DNA of 64,000 nucleotides from an uncultured Psychroserpens sp. (lineage in GTDB: Bacteria > Bacteroidota > Bacteroidia > Flavobacteriales > Flavobacteriaceae): NCBI GenBank assembly GCA_947489585.1, contig CANLEE010000001.1, forward strand, positions 1 to 64,000, read 5' to 3'. The translations under genes were made by a program, and so were the position numbers. Of the stretch, positions 47,779 through 58,066 are shown piece by piece; within the stretch, counting starts at the first letter, position 1; each line of letters opens with the position of its first letter. The notes under the pieces are model-generated. The model did not search any database. It worked only from the letters and a program-made list of their open reading frames with translations, and was not told where the DNA came from.

Positions 47779-49659
47779 TTATGCTGTTCTAGTGTTTAAA
47801 ATAATTGTTGTTCCTTTTTCAACTTCAGAGACAATTTCAATATCAGCACCAATATCTTGCGCTCTCTTTTTCATATTATTAATTCCGTTTCCTAATGTGG
47901 CGTTTTCAATATCAAAACCTTTACCATCATCTGTGACCTTAAAAACAAGCGCTTTCATTTCTGCAGAAAAATCAACTACAATATGCTTTGCTTCTGCATA
48001 TTTTAATGCATTATTGATACTTTCCTGAATGATTCGATAAATATTCATGCCTTCAACTGAAGTCAACTTAATGTATTTCACCTCAGAATTCATTGTATTA
48101 AATTTAAAATCAACATCATCTGAAGCTATATCTGCTTTGTCAATAAAATTTGAAATTCTAGACTGTAAATCCTCAAGTGTAATCTCACTTTTATTCATTG
48201 CCCATATGGTATCTCTTAATTCGTAAATAGTTGCGCTTGTAAATTCACTAATAGTTTGAAGTTTAGTATCTAATTTTTCTGGAAGTTTAAAACCATACTT
48301 CAAATTATCTAAAGAGGAAATAATAAAGGTAAGCTGCGCACCTATATTATCATGTAAATCACGACTAATCCTAAGGCGTTGATCTTGCAAGCGACTTTGG
48401 GTTTCAATTTTCACAAGTGCATCTTTAAGTTCATTTTCTTTCTGAAGCTGTTTGTTTTTTAGTTTCTGTTGGTTGTAAAAAAGATAACCCAGTAATGCCA
48501 AAACTAGCGCAAAAACACCTAGCCCAAGAAGCTGCGTATTCTTTTTATTGAGATCTAATTCTTTTTCTGCTAAATCTGCACGCTGAGAAAGAATTTCTTT
48601 TTCTTTTTTTTCGGTTTGGTATTGAATTTCAAGTTCTGCTATTTTACTTTTAGTATCGAAATTCATGATACTATCATGCAACTTATTATAATCTTTATAA
48701 AACTGAAGCGCTAGCTTGTTATTACCTTTTCGTTCATAATAATCTGTGTACGTTAGTAATGCAGATTCAATATCAAAAACCGTTTTTGATTTTTGAGCAT
48801 AGTGATACGCACTGTCAATATATTGTTTGGCTTCATCTACTCTGCCATTCTCTACTAAAGTCTGCGCTATGTTATTATAACTTGAACCTGCTCCTGCAAA
48901 ATTTCCAATAGACTTTTCAATCTCAACCGATTGATTAAAATAACTTAACGCAGTATCAATTTCTCCCATATAATAATACACTGCGCCAACGTTATTCACC
49001 GATTCAGCAATACCCTTTTTATCATTAAGAGCTTTTTCTATTTCTAAAGAATATTTAAAATAATTTAAGGCTTCATCTAATTGTCCATCATTAGCATAAA
49101 TAATAGCAATATTATTATACACCTCAGAAATACCTTTCTTATTTCCTAATTTTTCAAATACATCTTTAGCCTTTAAATGGTATTCAATAGCTTTATCATT
49201 GATTCCATTATAACTGTATACTAAACCAATACTATTATGGGTAGTTGCTATCTCTTTCTCCATATGTTTAGCTTCATAAATACGCAATGATATTAGATAA
49301 TTCTCCAAAGCCTCATTATACAATCCTAAGTTTCTATTAATTACACCAATGTTATTATGCGCAGACGCCAAAATCATAGAGTCCTTGGCATTTAAAGCTT
49401 CAAGCGAGAGCGCTTTAGCATCTTCAAATCTACCTAAATCGCGATATACTATTCCAATATTGTTTTTAGATTTAGCAATTAGATTATGGTCTTTCTTTAC
49501 TTCGGAGATTTTAAGAGCTTTTTCTAAAATAGTTAATGCTTTATCTGGATTTGATTTATAAATCCCCATTGCTGAATCGTTCAGCTTTAAAGAAGATTCT
49601 TGAGCAGAAGAGACCTGAAAACAAAAAATAGAAATAAAAGTTAGAAGAATATAGTTCAT
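47779..49659 (-). CDS. TPR sensor histidine kinase A (HisKA_3)
   Basis: A 626-aa protein with an N-terminal signal sequence (YILLTFISIFCFQVSSAQ). About seven TPR units follow (FEDAKALSLEALNAK, LNYFKYSLEIEKALNDKKG, and others), then a membrane helix (LLGLGVFALVLALLGYLFY). The phosphoacceptor region is RLRISRDLHDNIGAQLTFII, and the HATPase has QESINNALKYAEA and DDGKGFD. Its kinase half closely resembles kinase B. It probably signals to the NarL-type regulator 70 bases downstream. Confidence 0.92.
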   Translation of the reverse strand: MNYILLTFISIFCFQVSSAQESSLKLNDSAMGIYKSNPDKALTILEKALKISEVKKDHNLIAKSKNNIGIVYRDLGRFEDAKALSLEALNAKDSMILASAHNNIGVINRNLGLYNEALENYLISLRIYEAKHMEKEIATTHNSIGLVYSYNGINDKAIEYHLKAKDVFEKLGNKKGISEVYNNIAIIYANDGQLDEALNYFKYSLEIEKALNDKKGIAESVNNVGAVYYYMGEIDTALSYFNQSVEIEKSIGNFAGAGSSYNNIAQTLVENGRVDEAKQYIDSAYHYAQKSKTVFDIESALLTYTDYYERKGNNKLALQFYKDYNKLHDSIMNFDTKSKIAELEIQYQTEKKEKEILSQRADLAEKELDLNKKNTQLLGLGVFALVLALLGYLFYNQQKLKNKQLQKENELKDALVKIETQSRLQDQRLRISRDLHDNIGAQLTFIISSLDNLKYGFKLPEKLDTKLQTISEFTSATIYELRDTIWAMNKSEITLEDLQSRISNFIDKADIASDDVDFKFNTMNSEVKYIKLTSVEGMNIYRIIQESINNALKYAEAKHIVVDFSAEMKALVFKVTDDGKGFDIENATLGNGINNMKKRAQDIGADIEIVSEVEKGTTIILNTRTA

Positions 49660-49716
49660 CTAAAAAAGGATTAATAGCTGAATCAAGATAGTCTATTTTA
49701 TAAAAACATGCAATTG

Positions 49717-51657
49717 TTAGACTTTTAAGATCACTTTAGTTCCTGTTCCGATGATTGATTCTAACTTTAATTCTCCACCAATATCACGTGCTCTTTTAGT
49801 CATATTATTAATCCCGTTTCCTTTTGGAGTTGTCTTAATATCAAATCCTATACCATCATCGGTAACTGTAGTTTGCAAATGGTTTTGGTCTAAATCAAAA
49901 TCGACAGTAATGTGTTTTGCTTCAGAATATTTCAAAGCATTATTAATACTCTCTTGAATAATACGATAGATATTCATCCCTTCAACAGAAGACAATTTAA
50001 AACCTCCAATATCTAACGTGTTTGAGCTAAACTGAAATGTAACACCATTGGATACTGTATCTGCTTTTTCTATAAAGTTTGAGATTCTAGATTGAAGATC
50101 TTCTAGAGAAATTTCTGCTTTATTCATTGCCCAAATTGTATCTCTCAATTCATAAATGGTTGATGATGTAAATTGGCTAATAGCGTCTAATTTGTTGGTT
50201 AATTGCTCATCTTTTATCTCAAAACCATATTTCAGGTTGTCAATTGACGAAATGATAAAGGTAAGTTGCGCTCCAATATTATCGTGCAAATCGCGACTAA
50301 TTCTTAAACGTTGCTCTTGCAAACGGTTTTGAGTTTCAATTTTTATAAGTGCATTTTTAAGTTCGTTTTCTTTTTGAAGTTGCTTGTTTTTAAGCTTTTG
50401 CTGGTTGTAGAACAAAAACCCAATAAACCCTAAAATTACAGCTAAACCAAGCAATCCATATACTTGATAATTTCGTTCTTGAATTGTTAAACTTTGTTCG
50501 GCAATCTCAGCTCTTTGTATTAAGATTTCGCGTTCTTTTTTTTCTGTTTCATATTTAATTTCCAAATCTGCTAGTGCTTTAGCATTCTTTTCAGAGAACA
50601 CCGAATCTTTTAAAGTGATATAGTGTTGTCTATGCTGTCTTGCTTTAACATAGTCATTAAGCATATAATAACTTTCGGCCGTAGTTAAATGAAGATCTGC
50701 AGAAATCAATTCGGCTTCTGGATATTTCTCCACTAAGTCAAATCCTTTTGCAGCATAGACCATTGCCAGCTTAGGATTGCTTTTTTCATTATAAAGTGCA
50801 GCTATATTAGCTAGTGTTGCAATTTGGTCTTTCTCATTGGCTTCATAACCTTCAGGTCTATCCAGAGCTTTTAAATATGTTTTTAATGCTAAATCAAGAG
50901 CTCCATTTTCATTGTAAGCATTTGCTAGATTATCTAATAACTTATAATAATCTATACTATTATCTTTCTGTTTAGCAAGACTAATTCCTTTCTTATAAGT
51001 CGCAATAGCTTCATCAACTCTTCCTAAGTCTTTGAGATTAATTCCAATATTATTAAGCGATGCTATCTGATCATTTTCAAGATTATACTTTTCTCTAACT
51101 TCTAAAGCGCGTTGGTGATAGTTCAGTGCTTTTTCATTTAGGTTCATTTCTTGATATATGAGACCTATATTATTTAATGGAATAGAAGTCGATTTCTCAT
51201 CGTCAATGGTTTCATTCATCTTTAAAGCTTGAAAAAAATACTCTAAAGCCTGATTATAATTACCTCTGTTCCAATTAAACATTCCAAGATTATTAACACA
51301 CATAGATTCTATAATTTGTATGTTATGTATACGACTCATCTTAAGTGCTTTTTCAAAGTAGTATCCGGCAGAATCTGATTTACCAATAATATCCATGTAT
51401 ATACCATGCGTATTAGTAAGTTCGGTCAATCCAAAATTAAATTCAGCTTTTTCAGCTAATTGTTTTCCTTCTTTAATAACTTCAATTGCTTTATGAGTAT
51501 CATTAAAGATATAACTGAATGCTATTTTGTTAAACATTCTAATTTTAGCAGAATCATTTTGAGTTTGTCTAGCAACAGTAAGTAAACTATCTAAGTTTTG
51601 AGAATAACTAATCGAAGAAATTAAACACAGGAGAATATATAATTGTCCTTTTTTCAT
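49717..51657 (-). CDS. TPR sensor histidine kinase B (HisKA_3)
   Basis: A 646-aa paralogue of kinase A with the same order: signal peptide (LYILLCLISSISYSQ), TPR array, membrane helix (YGLLGLAVILGFIGFLFY), RLRISRDLHDNIGAQLTFII and HATPase. The TPR part is much more diverged than the kinase part, suggesting different inputs to one output. I start at the ATG at 51657; an upstream extension to 51768 runs through a hairpin and lacks signal-peptide logic. Confidence 0.92.
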   Translation of the reverse strand: MKKGQLYILLCLISSISYSQNLDSLLTVARQTQNDSAKIRMFNKIAFSYIFNDTHKAIEVIKEGKQLAEKAEFNFGLTELTNTHGIYMDIIGKSDSAGYYFEKALKMSRIHNIQIIESMCVNNLGMFNWNRGNYNQALEYFFQALKMNETIDDEKSTSIPLNNIGLIYQEMNLNEKALNYHQRALEVREKYNLENDQIASLNNIGINLKDLGRVDEAIATYKKGISLAKQKDNSIDYYKLLDNLANAYNENGALDLALKTYLKALDRPEGYEANEKDQIATLANIAALYNEKSNPKLAMVYAAKGFDLVEKYPEAELISADLHLTTAESYYMLNDYVKARQHRQHYITLKDSVFSEKNAKALADLEIKYETEKKEREILIQRAEIAEQSLTIQERNYQVYGLLGLAVILGFIGFLFYNQQKLKNKQLQKENELKNALIKIETQNRLQEQRLRISRDLHDNIGAQLTFIISSIDNLKYGFEIKDEQLTNKLDAISQFTSSTIYELRDTIWAMNKAEISLEDLQSRISNFIEKADTVSNGVTFQFSSNTLDIGGFKLSSVEGMNIYRIIQESINNALKYSEAKHITVDFDLDQNHLQTTVTDDGIGFDIKTTPKGNGINNMTKRARDIGGELKLESIIGTGTKVILKV

Positions 51658-51667
51658 TTTTAGGCAT

Positions 51668-51692
51668 AAAAAAAGCATCAGATTTATGAGGC
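51668..51692 (-). terminator. Terminator-like hairpin before kinase B
   Basis: On the RNA: GCCTCA, 6-base loop, TGATGC (one mismatch), then seven U, ending 11 bases before the kinase B start. It may attenuate the leader or end an upstream transcript. Confidence 0.4.
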
Positions 51693-51862
51693 CTTTTGGG
51701 GCAACAAAATTGGCTGACGCTCTTTTAGTAAATTGATTAATAGCATGACGAATATAAAGCTTATTCATAGTTGTGTAAGATTTTTTCGATAAGAAGCAAT
51801 TAAAAAAGATTAAGCGTAATTCTAAAAAAAATCACGCCTAATCATAATCTCAACAACAAGAT

Positions 51863-53731
51863 TTAATTATTAAGATTGTAAGCGTAGATTGTTTTATCGT
51901 TGGCTTTATAATATAAATACCCACCAAATTCATCTACCTGATATTCTGGCTTCTTATCTTTTAAAATAATTTCTTTTTCAGTTGATCCCGTGTCCTTATT
52001 TAATTTCACAAGTCCGACCCCATCCTCTAACTTTGTTAAAACGAATTGAGAATTTTGTGTTGCAGAAGTCGCTTTAAAACGCTTTAACATTTCTGCTATA
52101 GATGCTCCCGCAGCTGCAGACATTCCTGCAGATAAGTCATTTAAACGCTCACCTCTAGATGTATATTGGCCAATTCTATTTCTTTCATACATATTCGCTT
52201 CATATGATGCAGATGCAGATGCTGTGGCAGCCGCAACAGCTGTTACTCCTGCTAGAATTGCTCCAAAAGCACTTTTTCCTGGAGCTCTTTTATATTCATG
52301 CCATGATTTTTCACCCTTCCAATCTAACATCATCATATTTTGATCTGATGCTAATAGAATTCCACCAGCTCGTACCTCAACAGATGTTGGGTCCTCTTTA
52401 CCTTCAAAATCGGCTTCATTTAGCAATTCTGAAGTTCCTGACTTAGCATCAATACTATATGTTTTTTCGTCAGCTGTGATTAAATATCTATCATTTTTCT
52501 TATCATAATCAGAACTTACCACATCTGCTCTCTTAAACTTTAAAGGCTTGTTCCAAACTTGTTCTCCAGTATCTAGGTTTACAATATTGGCATCTTCTGA
52601 AGTAATATAAATTAACCCTTGAGGTGTCGTTGCCATTGTAAGGATGTTTTCTCCTGTCTTTAATGGCTTTTTAAACAACGTGGTACCATCATATGATACT
52701 TTATTAATACCACCTTCTCTAATACCGAAAAGAATACCATCATCCATGATATAAAAATGTTGAACATACCCTTTCGTTTTAGGTGCTTTATCCCAAAGGT
52801 CTTCACCATTAGTAGCACTTAACAATGTAATTTTAGATTCAGGTTTAGCAGCTGCAAGCTTTCCCAATCCTTTTTTACCAGAACTCGCAACATCGCTAAC
52901 TACAGCAATCCCTTGAGGTAATATTTGAAAGTTAGATATGCTACCTTTTACCTTTCGTTCATCTGCCCATGTTGATGCACCATTAGCTCCAATTTTATAA
53001 ATTTTTGTGTTCTTTTTGTTAGACGTCGATGCAAATGCATAAATATCCTTTTCGGTATCATTTGCAACCATCCATCCAATGTTTTTTAACTCGTTTTCCC
53101 AAAGGACTTGTCCAGTAGTCATATCAACTTTCATTAAACCTTTGGTTGTAGGTATAATTACGCCATCTGATAAGACTAATGGTGTCCCCATAGCTTGTCT
53201 AGAGCCTTTAAATGTGTAAAAACTCACTTGTTCTCCAGTATTTAAATCATAAATCGCAACAGCTTGAGCATACTTTTCTTTTGCTCTTCGTTGACCACTA
53301 ACTATTAATTTGTTAGCAGGCATAAGTACTTGAGACATGCCTATAGCTTTCCATCCATTTTTTTCAGTACTGAACATAACTTTCCCAGACATATAATCGA
53401 TAACAGCACTCTTGGTTTGCAATCCGCCAAAACCCGTTTGTCCTACAACGACATAAGGTGCCTTAGGTATGAAGTTTAATTCTTCTGGTTTTACACGTCC
53501 ATAATCTGTGAAGTTAAATAATAAGCCATCATGCCCTGGTTTGATTCCTACCAAACCATCATTAGTAGCGACTACAACAGTTCCTCCTTCTGTAATGGTC
53601 ATTTCGTTAATCTTAGCCCCTAAATCATAAGTTTGATTTGGTGCTTCTGCTTTCTGAGCATTTAGTGAAGTTACACTCAAAACGAGTGTAACTATCACCA
53701 AGTACTTCAGTTGAATTAATAGCTTTTTCAT
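51863..53731 (-). CDS. Secreted PQQ-like beta-propeller protein
   Basis: A 622-aa protein. A signal peptide (YLVIVTLVLSVTSLNAQ) precedes repeated propeller strands such as VAIYDLNTGEQVSFYTF, LMKVDMTTGQVLWENEL and IVNLDTGEQVWNKPLKF. Near residues 510-570 an Ala/Ser-rich helical insert (AVAAATASASASYEANMYER) interrupts the propeller. The partner or ligand is unknown. It lies 11 bases after the DUF6252-type lipoprotein gene, so both are likely controlled from the palindrome at 54340. I prefer the ATG at 53731 to the GTG nine bases earlier. Confidence 0.85.
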   Translation of the reverse strand: MKKLLIQLKYLVIVTLVLSVTSLNAQKAEAPNQTYDLGAKINEMTITEGGTVVVATNDGLVGIKPGHDGLLFNFTDYGRVKPEELNFIPKAPYVVVGQTGFGGLQTKSAVIDYMSGKVMFSTEKNGWKAIGMSQVLMPANKLIVSGQRRAKEKYAQAVAIYDLNTGEQVSFYTFKGSRQAMGTPLVLSDGVIIPTTKGLMKVDMTTGQVLWENELKNIGWMVANDTEKDIYAFASTSNKKNTKIYKIGANGASTWADERKVKGSISNFQILPQGIAVVSDVASSGKKGLGKLAAAKPESKITLLSATNGEDLWDKAPKTKGYVQHFYIMDDGILFGIREGGINKVSYDGTTLFKKPLKTGENILTMATTPQGLIYITSEDANIVNLDTGEQVWNKPLKFKRADVVSSDYDKKNDRYLITADEKTYSIDAKSGTSELLNEADFEGKEDPTSVEVRAGGILLASDQNMMMLDWKGEKSWHEYKRAPGKSAFGAILAGVTAVAAATASASASYEANMYERNRIGQYTSRGERLNDLSAGMSAAAGASIAEMLKRFKATSATQNSQFVLTKLEDGVGLVKLNKDTGSTEKEIILKDKKPEYQVDEFGGYLYYKANDKTIYAYNLNN

Positions 53732-53742
53732 AATAAACACGT

Positions 53743-54279
53743 TTAGTTTACTACTTGTATTTCTAAGTTAAAAGACCCCTCTGTAATTGTTTTAACAGAT
53801 TGATCACCATTTACATTTTTACAAGTAAAATCGAAGGTTCCTTTAAGTGTTGTCTCAGTCTGTTCAGACACTCTCAACTCTCCAACTTGAGTATCATCGT
53901 AAGGTGCTTGCCAAATTTCTGTAGTTGAGTTTTGTGGGTTGTTTAAGTCTACATCCGTTTCTGTATAAGACGCTCCATTGGCAATGTTAACGCCTCCTCC
54001 AATTGGATAAGTTCCAGTACCAGCATAACCAAAAACAGTAAACGAAAATGCCTTTCCATCGCTATTTGAGCCAATAATTACAAGATTTTGGCCATTGTTT
54101 GCAATTGTAGCTGTAGATGAAATTGACATCGATTGAAATGATGTACCATCAATTTTCGCTACTATTGTTCCTGAACCAGCACTACCTGATCCTCCGCCAT
54201 CGTCATCACTTGAACATGATGTAAGTGTTAGTAATGATCCGATCATTACAAATAACATAAAGTGTTTAAAATTTCTCAT
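53743..54279 (-). CDS. DUF6252-type lipoprotein
   Basis: A 178-aa lipoprotein: the lipobox LLTLTSC is followed by SSDDDGGGSGS, an acidic Ser/Gly linker typical of Bacteroidota surface lipoproteins. A beta-rich domain follows (TIVAKIDGTSFQSMSIS, FTVFGYAGTGTYPIGG, LKGTFDFTCKNVNGDQSV). The role is unknown. It is first in an operon with the beta-propeller gene. Confidence 0.8.
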   Translation of the reverse strand: MRNFKHFMLFVMIGSLLTLTSCSSDDDGGGSGSAGSGTIVAKIDGTSFQSMSISSTATIANNGQNLVIIGSNSDGKAFSFTVFGYAGTGTYPIGGGVNIANGASYTETDVDLNNPQNSTTEIWQAPYDDTQVGELRVSEQTETTLKGTFDFTCKNVNGDQSVKTITEGSFNLEIQVVN

Positions 54280-54339
54280 TGTTGAATAATTTTGTGGTTA
54301 ATAATGAGACAAATTTGCGATAAAGCGGAAGGCAAGACA

Positions 54340-54357
54340 ATACGACAAATGCCGTAT
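54340..54357. promoter_or_regulatory. 18-bp palindrome upstream of the DUF6252/propeller operon
   Basis: ATACGACAAATGCCGTAT, same pattern as at 47760. It is 60 bases before the lipoprotein ATG, and a TTG overlaps its promoter-proximal edge. It lies next to the GSCFA stop codon. Confidence 0.75.
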
Positions 54358-54359
54358 TT

Positions 54360-55310
54360 TTAGAATACGATATGCGGAAACCTAGATTTTACAAGGGTTT
54401 CTTTCGTTTTTAATTGTTGAAGAAATGCTTGATGTGCATCAGATTTCACATTGAACGGTCGATGCGCTAATCCTTTTTGGATCGTATCAACATCTTTCAT
54501 AGTACTTTGAGACGCTTCTGAAATCCAAACCTCATAAAAGCGTTCCCAAATATAATTTACAGCTGTTATATTAGGATGTAGCATATCTTCATTATAAAAT
54601 CTATAATCGCGAAGTTCATCCATCATAATTTCAAAAGAAGGAAAGTAATACTTATGGTTTCGCGGTTCTACAACTTGATGAATTGCTGAAATTAAATGTG
54701 ACTTACTTTGAGTATTCTCAATAAATCCATCTTTAATATGTCGTACAGGAGAAACCGTAAAAATAAAAGAGACATCAGGATTTATGCTTTTAATCAAACT
54801 CATGATAGCCTCCAACGACTCTGCAATTTGTACCACAGAAAGGAGTTCTTTTAAAAACTTTTTTTGCGGAATTTTATGACAATTAGCAACATGTGTATCG
54901 GTTTCAATATAACGATAAGCCCAAGCAGTTCCTAAAGTAATAACAATATGAGATGCCTCTTTTAAAAAACGGTGTGTTACATTGATATTATGATTTAAAT
55001 CAAGAAGTAATTGGTCTTTGGAAGCATTACTTAGTCTAGAATGCGCATCATAACAATGCCATTGCTCGTTATGAAAAAAAACATCCGTTTTAGCGTATAC
55101 TTTTTCATTGATTGCATTGGTTATCAACCTTTCAACGGCTAAAGGGTGAAATAAAATTCCAAACGGGTTTTGAAGTTGTTGAAACTTAAAGTACTCAAAC
55201 TTCTCACCTATATTTTCAGAAAAACAAGATCCCAATAACAAGACCTTTGAGTTATAATCGATTTGATTAAATTGTTGTGACTGAAACGGTATGTTCGTTT
55301 GAAGATTCAT
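54360..55310 (-). CDS. GSCFA domain protein
   Basis: A 316-aa protein of the GSCFA family. The name-giving motif appears as LLLGSCFSENIGEKF (near residue 27), with VITLGTAWAYRY and FTVSPVRHIKDGF later, giving an SGNH-hydrolase-like appearance. The substrate is unknown. It is separated from alaS only by a 36-base spacer that is mostly a dispersed repeat. Confidence 0.9.
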   Translation of the reverse strand: MNLQTNIPFQSQQFNQIDYNSKVLLLGSCFSENIGEKFEYFKFQQLQNPFGILFHPLAVERLITNAINEKVYAKTDVFFHNEQWHCYDAHSRLSNASKDQLLLDLNHNINVTHRFLKEASHIVITLGTAWAYRYIETDTHVANCHKIPQKKFLKELLSVVQIAESLEAIMSLIKSINPDVSFIFTVSPVRHIKDGFIENTQSKSHLISAIHQVVEPRNHKYYFPSFEIMMDELRDYRFYNEDMLHPNITAVNYIWERFYEVWISEASQSTMKDVDTIQKGLAHRPFNVKSDAHQAFLQQLKTKETLVKSRFPHIVF

Positions 55311-55313
55311 ATA

Positions 55314-55343
55314 ATGAGACCCTAAGTCAAGTTCAGAATGACA
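55314..55343 (-). repeat. Short dispersed repeat between alaS and GSCFA gene
   Basis: On the minus strand it reads TGTCATTCTGAACTTGACTT followed by AGGGTCTCAT. It fills almost the whole 36-base spacer. I recall this as a common intergenic motif in Flavobacteriia; no search was done. Confidence 0.5.
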
Positions 55344-55346
55344 ATA

Positions 55347-57962
55347 TTATTTAATATAGCTTTTAGCAGCTTTTAAAGCATCCTCAATTCCTTGAGGGTT
55401 TTTCCCGCCAGCAGTGGCGAAAAACGGTTGCCCTCCTCCACCGCCTTGGATATGTTTACCAAGTTCTCTAACAATGGTTCCAGCATTTAAATCTTTACTT
55501 GCTACTAATTCTTTAGAAATGTAACATGATAAAATTGCTTTCCCATCATTTTCTGCTCCGAAAATTAAAAACAAGTTATCAAACTGACTTCCTAACTCGA
55601 AACATAAATCTTTAATTCCTGCAGCATCTAAGTCGAGCTTCTTTGCTAAGAATTGTATGCCATTAACTTCTGCCAATTCACCTTTAAGATCACCTTTTAT
55701 AGATTTGGCTTTTTCTTTTAATAAGTTGTCTATTTGCTTTTTTAAACTTGCATTTTCCTCTTGTAAGCTCTGTAAAGCTTTAACGGGTTCTTTAGCATTA
55801 TTAAGCAAGTCTCTCATTTCGAAAAATGCTCGGTTATTTTCAAAATAGAAATCTTTAACCGCATCACTAGTGATGGCTTCTATACGACGAATACCAGCAG
55901 CAACCGCACCTTCTGATACAATTTTAAAATGCCAGATATCACCAGTATTTTTGACATGTGTACCACCACATAGCTCTATAGATTGCCCAAAACGAACAGC
56001 ACGAACAGTATCACCATACTTTTCGCCAAATAGTGCCATTGCACCATCATCAATAGCTTGTTGCATTGGTATATTGCGTTGCTCCTGCAATGGCAATTTT
56101 CCTTCAATACGTCTATTCACAAAGTTTTCTACTTCACGTAACTCATCTACAGTAAGCTTTGAAAAATGTGAAAAATCAAAACGCAAATATTTGGAGTGTA
56201 CAGCAGACCCTTTCTGTTCAACATGTGTTCCTAAAACTTCTCGAAGTGCTTGATGTAATAAGTGTGTTGCTGTATGATTACATTCTGTTCGATAACGTTG
56301 TTTTTCATCTACCGAAGCTTTAAACGTTTCATTAATATGCTTAGGTAAATTCTTTGCAAAATGAATAGTTACATTATTTTCTCGTTTTGTATCAATAATA
56401 TAAACTACATCACCATGCGTATCTTCTAAGTACCCTTTATCACCAACTTGTCCTCCACCTTCAGCATAAAACGGCGTCATATTAAATACCAATTGATATA
56501 ACTCGCCATCTTTTTTTGAGGTAACCTTCCGATATTTTGTGATTTTCACTTGAGCTTCTAAGGTATCGTAACCTATGAACTCTTGCTCTTCATCCTCAAT
56601 AAGAATAGTCCAATCATCAAATTGTATTGCTGTAGCATTTCTTCCGCCTCCTTTTTGGTCTTCTAAACGTTTTTTAAATTCGTCTTTATTGTACTCAAAG
56701 CCTTTTTCTCTAAGAATTAATTCGGTTAAATCTTCAGGAAAACCATAAGTATCCTTTAGCTCAAATACTTTTGCTCCAGAAATTTCTTTTGAGCTTGAAT
56801 TTTCAATGATACGGTCTAGTAAGACCAAGCCTTGATCTAAGGTTCTTAAAAAAGAAGCTTCTTCTTCTTTAATGACATTTTCTATAAGTTGTCGTTGGGC
56901 TTTTAGTTCTGGAAAAGCTTGACTCATTCTTTTTACCAATACATCAACTAACCTATAAATGAATGGTTCTTTTGTATCTAAAAATGTAAAGCCGTAACGT
57001 ACTGCACGACGCAAAATTCTACGAATCACATAACCTGCTCCAGTATTGCTTGGTAACTGGCCATCAGCAATAGAAAACGCCACAGCACGCACATGGTCTG
57101 AAATCACTCGAATAGCGATATCTACTTTTTCATTTTTTCCGTAGTCTTTATTAGTAATGGTTTCAATCTCACGAATGATTGGTGTAAATACATCTGTATC
57201 ATAATTTGATTGTACACCTTGTAATACCATACACAAACGTTCAAACCCCATACCTGTATCGATATGTTTATCTGGTAAGTTCTCCAAAGACTTATTTGCT
57301 TTGCGGTTGTACTGCATAAATACGAGGTTCCATATTTCAACAACCTGAGGATGATCCATATTTACCAGTGACTTTCCATCAACCTTTGCTTTCTCTTCTT
57401 CTGAACGAATATCTACATGAATTTCACTACAAGGTCCACAAGGCCCTTGATCTCCCATTTCCCAAAAATTATCCTTTTTATTTCCCATAAGGATACGATC
57501 TTCGGAAATATAACTTTTCCAGATATCGTAAGCATCTTGATCCATTGGCAAATTATCGGCATCATCACTTCCTTCAAAAACAGTCACATAAAGCATGTCT
57601 TTATCAATTCCAAATTTTTCAGTGAGCAATTCCCAAGCCCAAGCAATGGCTTCTTTTTTAAAGTAATCTCCAAAACTCCAGTTGCCAAGCATTTCAAAAA
57701 GCGTATGGTGATAGGTATCATAACCTACTTCTTCCAAATCGTTATGCTTACCAGAAACACGCAAGCATTTTTGAGTATCTGCAAGACGATTGTTCTTAGG
57801 TTGAGCATTTCCGAGGAAAAACTCTTTAAAAGGTGCCATACCCGAATTGACAAACATTAAGGTTGGATCATCTTTTAAAACCATTGGTGCAGATTGCACT
57901 ATGCTATGCTTTTTACCTTCAAAGAAGTTTAAAAATGTATTTCGAATGTCTTGAGACTTCAT
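55347..57962 (-). CDS. alaS: Alanyl-tRNA synthetase
   Basis: An 871-aa class II synthetase. The catalytic core has [15 protein letters not shown] and [16 protein letters not shown]. The editing domain zinc ligands are seen in [11 protein letters not shown] and [12 protein letters not shown]. The C-terminal domain ends in [16 protein letters not shown]. The length is normal. It is divergent from the M23 peptidase gene. Confidence 0.98.
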   Translation of the reverse strand: MKSQDIRNTFLNFFEGKKHSIVQSAPMVLKDDPTLMFVNSGMAPFKEFFLGNAQPKNNRLADTQKCLRVSGKHNDLEEVGYDTYHHTLFEMLGNWSFGDYFKKEAIAWAWELLTEKFGIDKDMLYVTVFEGSDDADNLPMDQDAYDIWKSYISEDRILMGNKKDNFWEMGDQGPCGPCSEIHVDIRSEEEKAKVDGKSLVNMDHPQVVEIWNLVFMQYNRKANKSLENLPDKHIDTGMGFERLCMVLQGVQSNYDTDVFTPIIREIETITNKDYGKNEKVDIAIRVISDHVRAVAFSIADGQLPSNTGAGYVIRRILRRAVRYGFTFLDTKEPFIYRLVDVLVKRMSQAFPELKAQRQLIENVIKEEEASFLRTLDQGLVLLDRIIENSSSKEISGAKVFELKDTYGFPEDLTELILREKGFEYNKDEFKKRLEDQKGGGRNATAIQFDDWTILIEDEEQEFIGYDTLEAQVKITKYRKVTSKKDGELYQLVFNMTPFYAEGGGQVGDKGYLEDTHGDVVYIIDTKRENNVTIHFAKNLPKHINETFKASVDEKQRYRTECNHTATHLLHQALREVLGTHVEQKGSAVHSKYLRFDFSHFSKLTVDELREVENFVNRRIEGKLPLQEQRNIPMQQAIDDGAMALFGEKYGDTVRAVRFGQSIELCGGTHVKNTGDIWHFKIVSEGAVAAGIRRIEAITSDAVKDFYFENNRAFFEMRDLLNNAKEPVKALQSLQEENASLKKQIDNLLKEKAKSIKGDLKGELAEVNGIQFLAKKLDLDAAGIKDLCFELGSQFDNLFLIFGAENDGKAILSCYISKELVASKDLNAGTIVRELGKHIQGGGGGQPFFATAGGKNPQGIEDALKAAKSYIK

Positions 57963-58015
57963 ACTTTAGTATTAAAACCTGTTTCTATTAAATTCGATAA
58001 ATAAGAAACAATTTA

Positions 58016-58023
58016 TATATTTG
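58016..58023 (+). promoter_or_regulatory. Candidate -7 element for the M23-MerR-LemA-TPM operon
   Basis: TATATTTG, a perfect TAnnTTTG match 43 bases before the M23 ATG. The -33 element is unclear. Confidence 0.5.
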
Positions 58024-58066
58024 TGTTACGTTCTATTAGTCTTGCAAAAATAGAATTTTTTAAGAT

